A stretch of 64,000 bases of DNA from Paludibacterium paludis (GTDB taxonomy: Bacteria; Pseudomonadota; Gammaproteobacteria; Burkholderiales; Chromobacteriaceae). The position numbers and the translations under genes are program-made. Shown here in pieces: positions 49,058 through 58,513 of the stretch. The stretch is from positions 3,286,001-3,350,000 of the forward strand of contig NZ_CP069161.1 in assembly GCF_018802605.1 (NCBI RefSeq), given 5' to 3'. The notes under the pieces are model-generated. The model was not told where the DNA came from and did no database searches. It worked only from the letters and a program-made list of their open reading frames with translations. Every line of letters starts with the position of its first letter. Positions within the stretch are counted from its first letter, which is position 1.

Positions 49058-49843
49058 ATGATGAACAAAAAGAATACCGCGCTGCTGTTTCTGGGTTCCC
49101 TTTTCCTGGCCTCCTGCGGAGGCGGAGGTGGCGGCGGAAGTGGTGGCGGGTCATCGAGTGGCAGCAGTTCGGCGGTCACCACGCCCAGCAAACCGGAAGG
49201 CGCCTATATCGGCAACACTTCCGACGGCAACGATACCTGGACGCTGGTGCTGGATAATGACCAGCTATTCTCGATTTACGGCCGCACCGTGAACAGTCAG
49301 TTCCAGGTCAGCGGTTTCGTCACCGGTAAAGGAGTGGCGAGCAACGGCAGCTATCCGGTCACGGAAACGGTCGATTTCAACTACACCGATGTCCTGCGCG
49401 GCTCCGCGACCTTTACCTACGTCGCCGGCAAGAGTCTGGCAGGAAGCTTCAGCGAGGCGGGGCGAACCGTCAGTTTCACGTCCCAGGCCACGAAAACCTC
49501 GGTGTACGACTATGCCCAGCCCGCCCGCCTCGCCACGGTCGGCGGAACATGGACGCTCGCCGACCTGACCGGCACCTGGCACACGCTGACCATCGGCGGG
49601 GACAGCACGCTGCGAGGAAGCACCCCGTCCGGATGTGTTTATACCGGCACCATCGCGCCGCGCGGCAACAAAAACGTCTTCGACGTCGCGCTGACCTTCG
49701 GAGCCGCGCCATGCCGCTATCCCGGCCTCAAGCAAACCGGGGTCGCCGTCAGCTATACCCTGCCGAATGGAATGAGCCAGATGATGCTGGCCGCGACCGA
49801 CGCCGCCCAGGCGAACGGCACGCTGCTGATCGGCTCACGCTGA
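49058..49843 (+). CDS. Predicted lipoprotein with glycine/serine-rich linker
   Basis: Protein of about 261 residues. The signal peptide ends with the lipobox LASC, followed at once by a Gly-rich then Ser/Gly-rich stretch of about 20 residues as a flexible tether. The rest is a beta-rich domain with repeated Tyr/Trp/Thr patterns such as NTSDGNDTWTLVLDND and GTWTLADLTGTWHTL, suggesting two similar halves. No known domain recognised. Three candidate starts (GTG 49052, ATG 49058, ATG 49061) are close; the central ATG is chosen. It is likely anchored in the outer membrane. Its upstream region is AT-rich with TTGACA near 48990. Confidence 0.7.
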   Translation: MMNKKNTALLFLGSLFLASCGGGGGGGSGGGSSSGSSSAVTTPSKPEGAYIGNTSDGNDTWTLVLDNDQLFSIYGRTVNSQFQVSGFVTGKGVASNGSYPVTETVDFNYTDVLRGSATFTYVAGKSLAGSFSEAGRTVSFTSQATKTSVYDYAQPARLATVGGTWTLADLTGTWHTLTIGGDSTLRGSTPSGCVYTGTIAPRGNKNVFDVALTFGAAPCRYPGLKQTGVAVSYTLPNGMSQMMLAATDAAQANGTLLIGSR

Positions 49844-49948
49844 ACCCGCTCCGCTCCCGGGCGGACGGGTTTACAATGAACACTTCGCCGCGCCCGCGCC
49901 CGCCGCGCGGGCGCTTTGTTTTTCCGTGCAAGTGAAGGATGGATTGCC

Positions 49949-50743
49949 GTGGTACTCATCAAGACAGCCGACGAAATCGCCAAAATGGTCACGGCCGGGA
50001 GCCTCACCGCCAGAGTGCTGGAGGCGGTGGAACACATCATCGAACCGGGCGTCACCACCGCGGCGATCGACGCCTTTTGCGAGAACTACATCGTCAATAC
50101 GCTCGGCGCGGAGCCGGGCAGCAAGGGGCAGTACGGTTTTCCCTACTCGGTCAATACCTCGGTCAATCACGTGGTCTGCCACGGCTGGCCGTCCGACACC
50201 CAGGCGCTCAAGGCCGGCGACATCGTCAATGTCGACGTGACCGTGCGCAAGGACGGCTATTACGGCGACAGCAGCAAGACCTTTTGTGTCGGCGAGGTGA
50301 ACAGCTACGCCAAACGCCTGGTCGATGTGACGCAGGAATGCCTGTACCGCGCCATCCGGCTGGTCCGTCCCGGCGCCACCCTTGGCGATATCGGCCATGC
50401 CATCCAGTCGCACGCCGAAGCGAACGGCTATTCGGTGGTCAGGGAATATTGCGGGCACGGCATCGGCGCCGCCATGCACGAGGATCCCCAGGTCATGCAT
50501 GTGGGCAGACCGGGCGCCGGGCTGCGCCTTGAGCCGGGGATGACATTCACCATCGAACCGATGATCAATCAGGGCAGGAAAGACGTGAAACTGCAGCGCG
50601 ACGGCTGGACCGTCACCACCCGCGACAGGAGCCTGTCGGCGCAATGGGAGCACACGGTGCTGGTGACGGATTCGGGTGCGCGCGTGCTGACATTGCGCGA
50701 CGAGGAGGCCGGTTTCGCGGCGAGTCTCGCCGGACAGGGCTGA
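49949..50743 (+). CDS. map: Type I methionine aminopeptidase
   Basis: Removes the initiator Met from nascent proteins, 264 residues, cytoplasmic metalloenzyme. Metal and active-site residues are all visible: His in HVVCHGWPSD, two Asp in VNVDVTVRKDGYYGDSSKTF, His in CGHGIGAAMHEDP, Glu in FTIEPMINQG and Glu in QWEHTVLV. GTG at 49949 (VVLIKTADEI) is used because AAGGA lies nine bases before it and homologues start here; the frame extends upstream by 11 codons. It is not next to rpsB as in many genomes, so it may be a second copy. Confidence 0.9.
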   Translation: MVLIKTADEIAKMVTAGSLTARVLEAVEHIIEPGVTTAAIDAFCENYIVNTLGAEPGSKGQYGFPYSVNTSVNHVVCHGWPSDTQALKAGDIVNVDVTVRKDGYYGDSSKTFCVGEVNSYAKRLVDVTQECLYRAIRLVRPGATLGDIGHAIQSHAEANGYSVVREYCGHGIGAAMHEDPQVMHVGRPGAGLRLEPGMTFTIEPMINQGRKDVKLQRDGWTVTTRDRSLSAQWEHTVLVTDSGARVLTLRDEEAGFAASLAGQG

Positions 50744-50757
50744 GGCCCCGCCGGGGT

Positions 50758-53577
50758 TCAGAGCGCGTCCGGAGGCAGCAGGATCCCGCGCGCCAGCAGC
50801 GCCGTGAACTCTTCGGCCGGCAGCGGTTTGGCCAGCAGATAGCCCTGCACCAGGTCACAGCCTTCGGCGGCGAGAAAATTCCATTGCTCGACCGTCTCGA
50901 CGCCCTCGGCGACGACTTTCATGTTCAGGTTCTGGGCCATGTTGATAATGGCGCGGGCGATCGCGGTGTCGTCCAGATCGCTTGGAATATCCTGCACGAA
51001 CGAGCGGTCGATCTTCAGTTTGTCGGCCTTGAAACGCTTCAGGTAGGACAGACTCGAATACCCGGTGCCGAAGTCGTCGATCGACAGCTGGGCGCCCATG
51101 GCCTTCATGCGCTCGATGGTGTCGACGGTCGCCTCGGCGTCCTCCATGACCACGCTTTCCGTCACTTCGATATCCAGCGAGTCGCCCGACAGCCCGTTGC
51201 GGGACAGCGCCTCCTCCAGATTCGCGGTCAGATCCTTCTGACGGAACTGCAGAGCGGACAGGTTGATCGCGAGGCCGATCTGCGGCAGTCCCAGCGATTT
51301 CCAGCGCGCGATCTGCGCGCAGGCCTCGGCGATGACCCAGTTGCCGATCTGCACGATGAAACCGCGCTCCTCGGCCACTTCGATGAACCTTGCCGGCCCG
51401 AGCATCCCGAGCGTCGGGTGATTCCAGCGGATCAGCGCTTCGGCGCCGACAATCCGCCCGGACGCCATTTCCACCTGCGGCTGGTAATGCAGCAGGAATT
51501 CGTTGCGGTCGAGCGCGAAACGCAACTGGCTCTCGATGGCCAGGATTTCGCGGGCGCGCGCGTTAAGATCCGAGGTATAGAACTTGAAGCTGTTGCGGCC
51601 GGAGGATTTGGCGTGGTACATCGCCGCGTCGGCGTTGCGAACCAGCGTTTCGAAATCGCGTCCGTCGTCCGGGTAAACGCTGATGCCGATCGACGGTGTG
51701 ATGGTAATGACATGATTGTGCAGCTCGACCGAGGGCACGAACGCTTCGCGGATCTTTTCGGCGATGGCCGCGGCCTCGCCCGGATCGGCGATCACCGGCA
51801 ACAGCACGATGAACTCGTCCCCGCCCTGGCGCGCCACCATCTCGCCCGCGCCGAGCACGGACTTGATACGGTCCGCCGCGACCTGCAGCAGGGTGTCCCC
51901 CGCCGTGTGGCCCAGAGACTCGTTGATGGTCTTGAAGCGGTCGAGGTCAAGCAGCAGCACGGCCAGATGCTGGTTGTCGCGCGAGGCATTGTGAATGGCC
52001 AGTTCGGCGCGGTCCTGCATGTGAACGCGGTTGGGCAGGCTGGTCAGGACATCGAAATGGGCAAGGAACTGGATGCGGTCGTCGGCGGCCTTGCGCTCGG
52101 TCTGATCGCTGAAGATCGCCACATAGTGCGTCACTTCGTCCAGCGCGCTGCGCACGGTATTGATGGTCAGCCACTCGGGGAACACTTCGCCATTGCGGCG
52201 CCGGTTCCACAATTCGCCCTGCCACGAGCCGTGTTCGTTAAGCGAGCGCCACATCTGCTCGTAAAAAGCCTTGTCGTGACGGCCCGACGACAGGATGCTC
52301 GGACGCTGTCCGAGCACATCCTGCTGGGTATAACCGGTGATCTCGGTGAATGCGCGGTTCACGCTGCGGATATAAAGCTCGCTGTCGGTGATCATGATGC
52401 CTTCCGCGGTGTTCTCGAACACCTTGGCGGCCAATTGCATGCGCTCCTCCGCCGAACGGCGCTCGGAGATGTCGCGCACCATGCGCCACACGGCGTTGAT
52501 GCGCCCAAAGGCATCGCGCATCGCCACGGTCTTGACGCTCACCGGCACGGGATTGCCGAAACGGTTGATGTAAGTCGCCTCGAACTCGTCGCAATAGCCG
52601 AAACGCAGGACCTTGTTGTCCAGGTTGAAACGCTCGAGGGATTCGCTCTCCTGCCCCACCAGCGACCAGAAATTCTGCTGTTTGAGCTGATCGAGGCTGA
52701 AGCACATCAGGTTGAGGAACGCGGGGTTGGCGTCGATGATCTGGCCGTCGAGCGAACTGATGATGATGCCATCCAGATTCGACCAGAACAGTTCGCGGTA
52801 TTTGTTTTCCGAGCGGCGCAGCGCATCCTCCACTTCGCGGCGTCGCGAAATGTCCGCTTCCAGCGCCAGGGTCTTGGAGCGCAGCTCGTCGATCAGGCGT
52901 TTGAGCTCCGAACGCGTCCACTCCAGATGATTGCCCAGAATGCCGATCTCGTCCTTGCGGTCCCAGAAGAACGGCGTATCGAGCTTGAGCTCGGCAAGTT
53001 GCGTGGCCTGGCCCGTCAAAAGACGGATGGGCTTGAAGAAACGGGAGTGCAGGATGCCGACGATCAGCAGAATCGATAACGCGAGCTGGCCGAACAGGAT
53101 GAGGAACAGGTTCTTGAGCTGATTTCTCAGCGCGATGGACAGGTGTTCGGTGTCGAACTCGATCGTCACCAGGCCGATTTCCTCGCCGCGGTAAATAACC
53201 GGTTTTTGCATGAAGGCGACGCTGCCGATGCGCCGCTCGCCCCGGGCTGACGACAGGAAAAGAGTATTTGTTTGAGTGTCTGTCACACGAATGGAGATGA
53301 CACGCCGGTCTTCCATCACCGATGCCATCAGCGGACTGCCCGCCTGCCGGCTCAGGTTCCACAACGGCTCCTGCATGCCGAGCGTGACGATGTCGAGGAG
53401 TCGCTTCTGGTCGGTCTCCAGCTGCACTGTCATGTTTTCCCGCTGGAGGTTGTAGCCTACCGTACTGATCAGCGAGGCGGGGATAAGCAAGCCAAGCACG
53501 ATAGCGATCAGGAAGACCATCCGCAGCGACAACATCGAGGTAACGTGCTTTTCGGCCGATTCGTTTATCAATGCCAT
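50758..53577 (-). CDS. Membrane sensor with PAS, GGDEF and EAL domains
   Basis: Cyclic-di-GMP enzyme of 939 residues. There is a membrane helix near residues 18-40, a periplasmic sensor region of about 110 residues, a second membrane helix and HAMP-like linker, then a coiled coil and two PAS domains. The GGDEF domain (motif GGDEF at about 585-589) is followed by an EAL domain. The EAL domain is intact: EAL at 713-715, NLSALQF, EVTES, DDFGTGYSSLSYLKRF, KIDRSFV and QGYLLAKPL. Both cyclase and phosphodiesterase motifs are complete; no RxxD inhibitory site is seen just before GGDEF. M at 53577 is a likely start. It converges with map. Confidence 0.93.
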   Translation of the reverse strand: MALINESAEKHVTSMLSLRMVFLIAIVLGLLIPASLISTVGYNLQRENMTVQLETDQKRLLDIVTLGMQEPLWNLSRQAGSPLMASVMEDRRVISIRVTDTQTNTLFLSSARGERRIGSVAFMQKPVIYRGEEIGLVTIEFDTEHLSIALRNQLKNLFLILFGQLALSILLIVGILHSRFFKPIRLLTGQATQLAELKLDTPFFWDRKDEIGILGNHLEWTRSELKRLIDELRSKTLALEADISRRREVEDALRRSENKYRELFWSNLDGIIISSLDGQIIDANPAFLNLMCFSLDQLKQQNFWSLVGQESESLERFNLDNKVLRFGYCDEFEATYINRFGNPVPVSVKTVAMRDAFGRINAVWRMVRDISERRSAEERMQLAAKVFENTAEGIMITDSELYIRSVNRAFTEITGYTQQDVLGQRPSILSSGRHDKAFYEQMWRSLNEHGSWQGELWNRRRNGEVFPEWLTINTVRSALDEVTHYVAIFSDQTERKAADDRIQFLAHFDVLTSLPNRVHMQDRAELAIHNASRDNQHLAVLLLDLDRFKTINESLGHTAGDTLLQVAADRIKSVLGAGEMVARQGGDEFIVLLPVIADPGEAAAIAEKIREAFVPSVELHNHVITITPSIGISVYPDDGRDFETLVRNADAAMYHAKSSGRNSFKFYTSDLNARAREILAIESQLRFALDRNEFLLHYQPQVEMASGRIVGAEALIRWNHPTLGMLGPARFIEVAEERGFIVQIGNWVIAEACAQIARWKSLGLPQIGLAINLSALQFRQKDLTANLEEALSRNGLSGDSLDIEVTESVVMEDAEATVDTIERMKAMGAQLSIDDFGTGYSSLSYLKRFKADKLKIDRSFVQDIPSDLDDTAIARAIINMAQNLNMKVVAEGVETVEQWNFLAAEGCDLVQGYLLAKPLPAEEFTALLARGILLPPDAL

Positions 53578-53889
53578 ATTCGAGTTCTTGTCCGCTAACG
53601 TTGCCGACCGGGCGTGCCGGGCGGCAGGAAAACACGGGGGCCCTGCCGGGGCCATTTTACGCATATATGGCTAGGAAACGCCGAGGAGATAATACCTCAG
53701 CATCCAGGCAAGCGTTGCCGCGCGCCGCCGCTCGAACGCGCAAGGCGGCCAGCGTCACATGCAAGAATACCGATAACCAGTCGTGATAATACCGCATGAT
53801 GCTCAACAAACAACACGACAATTGCCATGGTAAGCAAGAGCCGCCTACAATCCAAGCCAACTCACACCGCATAGTCAAAGGCTTGGAAC
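53578..53889. other. Divergent intergenic region with a promoter for the deaminase gene
   Basis: About 310 bp between the GGDEF/EAL gene and the deaminase gene. No gene is supported here. TTGCCA (53822-53827) and TACAAT (53846-53851) with an 18-bp spacer form a plausible promoter about 40 bp before the deaminase ATG. A G/C-rich repeat near 53636-53654 resembles a short hairpin. Confidence 0.5.
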
Positions 53890-55215
53890 ATGGTCCAGAA
53901 CAAATACGACACAATTATTAACGCCCGTTGGATCATCACCGTCGAGGCGGACAACGAGGTTCTGGAAAACCATGCGATCGCCATCCGGGATGGCAAGATC
54001 GAGGCGATTGTGCCGGCAAGCCAGGCGGCGGGCCTCGAAGCGCGCGAAGTGCTGCGCCTGGACCGCCATGTGGTGATGCCGGGCCTGATCAATCTGCATG
54101 GCCACTCCGCGATGACCCTGCTGCGCGGTCTTGCCGACGACAAGGCGCTGATGGACTGGCTGACGCAGTACATCTGGCCCGCCGAAGGACGCCATGTGCG
54201 CGACGACTTCGTTTTCGACGGCGCGTGCCTGGCCATGGCGGAAATGCTGCGCGGCGGAACGACGCTGATCAACGACATGTACTTCTTCCACGGCGCGATG
54301 GCGCGCGCGGGTCTTGCCTCGGGCATGCGCACCTTCGTTGGCTGCTCGATTCTCGAATTCCCCACCAACTACGGCGCGAACGCGGACGACTACATCACCC
54401 GCGCGCTCGACGAGCGGCGCGAATTCCTCGGCGAGGAACGCATCACCTTCACACTCGCGCCCCATGCCCCGTACACCGTCTCCGACGACACCTTCCGCAA
54501 GGTGGTCACCCTGGCCGAGCAGGAAGACATGCTGATCCACTGCCATATCCATGAAACGGCCCATGAAGTGGAAACAGGCCTCAAGGAGACCGGTGTGCGC
54601 CCGCTCGCCCGCCTCAAGGAATTGGGTCTGCTCTCCCCGCGCCTGATCGCGGCCCACATGGTGCACCTGAACGAAGCGGAAATCGCGCTGGCCGCCCGCC
54701 ACGGCCTGTCCATCGCCCATAACCCGACCTCGAACATGAAGCTCGCCTCGGGGATCGCGCCGGTCAAGGCCCTGCTCGAGGCCGGGGTCAATGTCGGTGT
54801 CGGCACCGATGGCGCCGCCTCCAACAACAAACTCGACATGCTCGCCGAAACCCGCATGGGCGCGCTTCTGGCCAAGGTCGGCACCCTCGACCCGACTGCG
54901 GTGCCCGCTTACACGGCCATCCGCATGGCGACGATCAACGGCGCGCGGGCACTGGGCATCGACGACAAAGTGGGCAGCGTCGCCCAAGGCAAAATGGCCG
55001 ACCTCATCGCCATCGATTTGTCGTCCCCGGAAACCGCGCCGGCCTTTGACCCGGTCTCCCATGTGGTTTACGCTGCTGGACGCGAGCAGGTTTCCCACGT
55101 CTGGGTCCAGGGCGAAGCGCTGTTGCGCGACCGGACACTGACCCGCCTGGACGAGGAGGCCCTCCTGGCGCGCGCCGAAGACTGGCGCCATCGCATCCTG
55201 GCACGAGGTGAGTAA
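53890..55215 (+). CDS. mtaD: TRZ/ATZ-family amidohydrolase (SAH/MTA deaminase-like)
   Basis: Predicted deaminase of S-adenosylhomocysteine or methylthioadenosine, 441 residues. The metal-dependent TIM-barrel shows LINLHGHSAMTLLRG (two His), a conserved LAPHAPYTVSD, HCHIHETAHEVE and GTDGAASNNKLDM (catalytic Asp). It belongs to the TRZ/ATZ group that includes MtaD; an atrazine or guanine chlorohydrolase is less likely. The next gene, ubiG, starts only four bases after the stop, and UbiG releases SAH, so a role in SAH removal is attractive. This is inference; the symbol is tentative. Confidence 0.83.
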   Translation: MVQNKYDTIINARWIITVEADNEVLENHAIAIRDGKIEAIVPASQAAGLEAREVLRLDRHVVMPGLINLHGHSAMTLLRGLADDKALMDWLTQYIWPAEGRHVRDDFVFDGACLAMAEMLRGGTTLINDMYFFHGAMARAGLASGMRTFVGCSILEFPTNYGANADDYITRALDERREFLGEERITFTLAPHAPYTVSDDTFRKVVTLAEQEDMLIHCHIHETAHEVETGLKETGVRPLARLKELGLLSPRLIAAHMVHLNEAEIALAARHGLSIAHNPTSNMKLASGIAPVKALLEAGVNVGVGTDGAASNNKLDMLAETRMGALLAKVGTLDPTAVPAYTAIRMATINGARALGIDDKVGSVAQGKMADLIAIDLSSPETAPAFDPVSHVVYAAGREQVSHVWVQGEALLRDRTLTRLDEEALLARAEDWRHRILARGE

Positions 55216-55218
55216 ACA

Positions 55219-55923
55219 ATGACGGTCAACGTCGACGAACTGGAACTGGACAAGTTCAGTCAACTGGCCCACAAATGGTGGGACATGAACAGTGAATTCA
55301 AGCCGCTGCACGAGATCAATCCCCTGCGGCTGGACTTCATCGACAGCCACGCGGGCCTGGACGGCAAGCGCGTTCTGGATATCGGCTGCGGCGGGGGCAT
55401 CCTCGCCGAGAGCATGGCGCGAAGGAACGCGCGGGTGACCGGCATCGATCTTGCGAAGAAATCCCTGAAAGTCGCCGAACTGCACAGTCTGGAATCGGGC
55501 GTCGAGGTCGAGTACCGCTGCATCAGCGCCGAAGCGATGGCCGACGAGGCGGCGGAACAGTTCGATGTGGTCACCTGCATGGAAATGCTCGAACACGTTC
55601 CGGATCCGGCGAGCGTGATCGCCAGCTGCGCGCGCCTTGTCAAACCCGGCGGCCGGGTGTTCTTCTCGACGCTAAACCGCAATGCCAAGGCCTACCTGAT
55701 GGCGATCATCGGCGCCGAATACGTGCTGGGCATGCTGCCGCGCGGCACGCACGAGTACGCCCGCTTCATCAAGCCATCGGAGCTGGCGCGCATGGCCCGC
55801 GAAGCGGATCTGACGGTGGAAACGATCAGCGGCATGACCTACAACCCGGTGACCCGTGTCTACAGCCTGTCCACCGATACGGACGTCAACTACCTGCTGG
55901 CGGCTCGCCGCAACCCGGCATAA
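55219..55923 (+). CDS. ubiG: Ubiquinone biosynthesis O-methyltransferase
   Basis: SAM-dependent enzyme that methylates two hydroxyl groups in the ubiquinone pathway, 234 residues. The N-terminal [20 protein letters not shown] block is specific to UbiG. The SAM motif I is [17 protein letters not shown], with post-[18 protein letters not shown]. It ends with NYLLAARR. It follows the amidohydrolase gene by four bases and is therefore in the same operon, and it precedes a clear terminator. Confidence 0.95.
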   Translation: MTVNVDELELDKFSQLAHKWWDMNSEFKPLHEINPLRLDFIDSHAGLDGKRVLDIGCGGGILAESMARRNARVTGIDLAKKSLKVAELHSLESGVEVEYRCISAEAMADEAAEQFDVVTCMEMLEHVPDPASVIASCARLVKPGGRVFFSTLNRNAKAYLMAIIGAEYVLGMLPRGTHEYARFIKPSELARMAREADLTVETISGMTYNPVTRVYSLSTDTDVNYLLAARRNPA

Positions 55924-55937
55924 GCCCGGCGCCAATG

Positions 55938-55978
55938 AAAAAGGCCGATCCTCGCGGACCGGCCTTTTTTCTTTTTTT
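55938..55978 (+). terminator. Rho-independent terminator after ubiG
   Basis: AAAAAGGCCG pairs with CGGCCTTTTT across a 12-base interior that itself pairs in part, followed by a long T-rich tail, 15 bp after the ubiG stop. Confidence 0.92.
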
Positions 55979-56151
55979 GTGTACAACCGAAGCCTTTGCC
56001 GACGTTTAGCCCCGTCGCCTCGTTACCGGCCCCATTAAACAAGCGTTTGATCCAATCATAAAATATAGATCATGCCGTAGGCAATATTTTTAACCACGTC
56101 AGTATCATATTTACCACGATTCATCACCTACCTGTTTATCATCTACTCAAG

Positions 56152-56177
56152 TTGTAACATATCGCGATACACTACAA
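56152..56177. promoter_or_regulatory. 26-bp near-palindrome upstream of the FCD regulator
   Basis: The 26 bp at 56152-56177 are a near-perfect palindrome: ends TTGTA / TACAA and core TATCGCGATA, with three mismatched pairs. It lies about 73 bp before the regulator's ATG in a 270-bp AT-rich region (55979-56250) that has no gene. Size and symmetry suit a dimeric GntR-type operator, probably autoregulatory. Confidence 0.6.
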
Positions 56178-56250
56178 TCTATTGATTGATTGCCTGACAA
56201 AAAACAACGGCATGGGGCTGGACCACAATGGCAGACGCCAGGAGTACTCA

Positions 56251-56919
56251 ATGACATTCAAGGCCAACGACTCCCTCACGGAGCAAATCGCCCAATACCT
56301 GGAAAAACGCATCATCCTCGGCGAGATGAAACCGAACGAGCGGATCCAGGAACTGCGCATCGCCTCGGAGCTGGAAGTCAGCCGCGGATCGGTGCGTGAA
56401 GCGCTGCTGATCCTGCAGCGCCGCCATCTGGTGGAGATTTTTCCGCGCCGGGGCGCGATCGTGGCCAGCATTTCCCCGCAGGATGTGCGCGACTTTTTCG
56501 ATCTTTGGCTGATGCTGCTGGACAAGGTGGTCAGTCATCTTGCCCACAGCTGGAAAAACGACGACCTCGCGCAGTTTTTCGAACTGATGACTCAACTGGG
56601 GGAAAGTCAGCGCAACGACGATCTTGAGGCGTTCTATGAACAGGGCATGACCTTCCTGCACACGCTTTACCAGTACTCCGGCAATCAGTATCTGACGCAG
56701 ATGCTGGTCGACCTTTTGCCGCTGACGCGGCGCTGCCTGTTCGCCATCCTGAGGGCCGGGCGCAGTCAGATCGACCGCACCCAGCTGTTCCTGGAAGACC
56801 TGCTCAAGGCGATCATCGCGCGCGACGCTTCCGCGGCGCGGCGCATGACACAGGAATTCGGCCAGGGCTACAGCCAGCTGGCTCAGGCCTCGGCCGACGC
56901 GCTTGAGGGGCGCGGCTGA
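56251..56919 (+). CDS. GntR-family regulator with FCD domain
   Basis: Transcription factor of 222 residues. The winged helix (EQIAQYLEKRIILGEMKPNE, then ELEVSRGSVREALLILQRRHLV) is of the FadR subgroup, followed by an all-helical FCD ligand domain with RCLFAILRAGRSQIDR and a late DASAARRMTQEF. The start follows GGAG at about eight bases. Its 3' end overlaps the 3' end of the convergent folA gene by 37 bp. No obvious target gene is next to it. A metabolic ligand is likely but unknown. Confidence 0.87.
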   Translation: MTFKANDSLTEQIAQYLEKRIILGEMKPNERIQELRIASELEVSRGSVREALLILQRRHLVEIFPRRGAIVASISPQDVRDFFDLWLMLLDKVVSHLAHSWKNDDLAQFFELMTQLGESQRNDDLEAFYEQGMTFLHTLYQYSGNQYLTQMLVDLLPLTRRCLFAILRAGRSQIDRTQLFLEDLLKAIIARDASAARRMTQEFGQGYSQLAQASADALEGRG

Positions 56920-57395
56920 TAGTCGACGAACGCGTAGGGCAGTCCCGCCGCGCTGACATGCGTCTCGCGCGACGTTTCCTGCCAGAGGCAGGGGTCGATC
57001 TCGGGAAAGAACGCGTCGCCGTCGAACCCCGCGTCGATCAGTGTCAAGGCCAGCCGGTCGGCAAGACCGATGGCCTGGCGGTACAACTCGGCGCCGCCGA
57101 TCAAGCACACCTCGTCCGCATCGCCGGCCAGAGCCAGCGCCGCCTCCAGGCTTGGCGCCGCCTCGACGCCATCGCGGCGCCACTCGGCCTGGCGGGTCAC
57201 CACGATGTTGCGCCGGCCGGGCAATGGCCGGCCGATCGAGTCGTAGGTCTTGCGACCCATGATCACCGGCTTGCCGAGCGTCGTCGCCTTGAAATGCTTC
57301 AGGTCTTCCGGCAAATGCCAGGGCAGCGTGTTGTTCACGCCAATCACCCGGCCGCGCGCCATCGCGGCGACCAGGGTCAAACGGGGTCGGTTCAT
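56883..57395 (-). CDS. folA: Dihydrofolate reductase
   Basis: NADPH-dependent reduction of dihydrofolate to tetrahydrofolate, 170 residues. The N-terminal substrate and cofactor loop is VIGVNNTLPWHLPEDLKHFK with the active-site acidic residue, then VIMGRKTYDSIGRPLPGRRN, and a late CLIGGAELYRQAI that binds cofactor. The gene is 10 bp downstream of thyA on the same strand, the standard pair in which DHFR recycles the dihydrofolate made by ThyA. Its 3' end overlaps the FCD regulator on the other strand. Confidence 0.95.
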   Translation of the reverse strand: MNRPRLTLVAAMARGRVIGVNNTLPWHLPEDLKHFKATTLGKPVIMGRKTYDSIGRPLPGRRNIVVTRQAEWRRDGVEAAPSLEAALALAGDADEVCLIGGAELYRQAIGLADRLALTLIDAGFDGDAFFPEIDPCLWQETSRETHVSAAGLPYAFVDYQPRPSSASAEA

Positions 57396-57405
57396 CGCGC
57401 TCTCC

Positions 57406-58383
57406 TCACACCGCCATCGGCGCGGTCAGCGGCGGGTGGTGCCGGTAGCCTTCCAGCGTGAAGTCGGACGGTTCCACCTTTTCCAGCCACTCCGGTTCGT
57501 AGCGGCCGGTTTTCGCGTAATCCGGAATGCGGTCGGACAGCACGAGACGCGGCGCCGGGAACGGCTCACGCTTGAGCTGCTCCTCGAGCATCGGCAGATG
57601 GTTCTCGTAGATGTGCGCATCGGCGATGAAATAGGTGAACCAGCGCGGCGTATAGCCGGTCAGGCGGCCCACCAGGGTCAGGAGCGCCGCGCCCTCGGTC
57701 AGATTGAAACCGGTGCCAAGGCCCAGATCGTTGGATCGCAGGTACAGGCACAGGGAAATCTCGCGCTTTTCCACATTGGGCAGGAACTGGTACAAGAGGT
57801 GACAAGGCGGCAGCGCCATTTCGTCCAGCTGCGCATGGTTCCAGCCATGGAACAGGATGCGGCGGTCGGTCGGGTTCTCGATGATGGTGTCCAGACACTG
57901 GCGCAACTGGTCGACCGCCTTGTACAGCAGCACACAGCGCACGCCCGACTCGTTCGTCAGCTCGCCCACGCGCGCATAGCCGCGCTGCTGCGCATCCTCG
58001 ATGATGCGGCTGTCGGCGGCCGGCACCAGCTTGTAGGCCGGCCATGCGCGCCACTGGACGCCGTACACCGAACCGAGGTCGTCCTCGCCGAGCCGGTAGG
58101 GATTGGCGAGCCACTGGACGTTTTCGTTGGCGTTCTGATCCCAGACCTTGCAGCCCAGTTCACGAAAACCCGCGGCGCTGCGGCAGCCGCGCAAGAACCC
58201 CACCATCTCGCCGATCGCCGACTTGAAAGCCAGCTTGCGCGTGGTGACCGCCGGAAAACCGTCGTTCAGAAGATCGAAGCGCAACATGGCGCCAGGCATG
58301 CTCAGCGTGCGCACGCCGGTACGGTTGGATTGCCAGGAGCCCTGCTCCATCACCATGCGCACCAGGTCGAGATATTGTTTCAT
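57406..58383 (-). CDS. thyA: Thymidylate synthase (long form)
   Basis: Makes dTMP from dUMP and methylene-tetrahydrofolate, 325 residues, about 60 longer than the E. coli enzyme. The catalytic Cys is in [11 protein letters not shown], the substrate-binding Arg in [17 protein letters not shown], and the C-terminal [14 protein letters not shown] is complete. Extra sequence sits mainly after [12 protein letters not shown], before the region that forms the dimer interface. Start [11 protein letters not shown] at 58383 matches the family; 11 upstream codons are not needed. The operon with folA supports it as the sole dTMP enzyme here. Confidence 0.94.
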   Translation of the reverse strand: MKQYLDLVRMVMEQGSWQSNRTGVRTLSMPGAMLRFDLLNDGFPAVTTRKLAFKSAIGEMVGFLRGCRSAAGFRELGCKVWDQNANENVQWLANPYRLGEDDLGSVYGVQWRAWPAYKLVPAADSRIIEDAQQRGYARVGELTNESGVRCVLLYKAVDQLRQCLDTIIENPTDRRILFHGWNHAQLDEMALPPCHLLYQFLPNVEKREISLCLYLRSNDLGLGTGFNLTEGAALLTLVGRLTGYTPRWFTYFIADAHIYENHLPMLEEQLKREPFPAPRLVLSDRIPDYAKTGRYEPEWLEKVEPSDFTLEGYRHHPPLTAPMAV

Positions 58384-58513
58384 TGCGAATCCCGCAAAAT
58401 TCCGGATAGACCGCATTGTACCCGAGCCGGGCGATGCTAAACACTGGAGGCGAAGGCCGCAGATACGTTACTATCGCGAAAGCATTTCCGAGGATTGAGG
58501 ACACCGGCCGATC

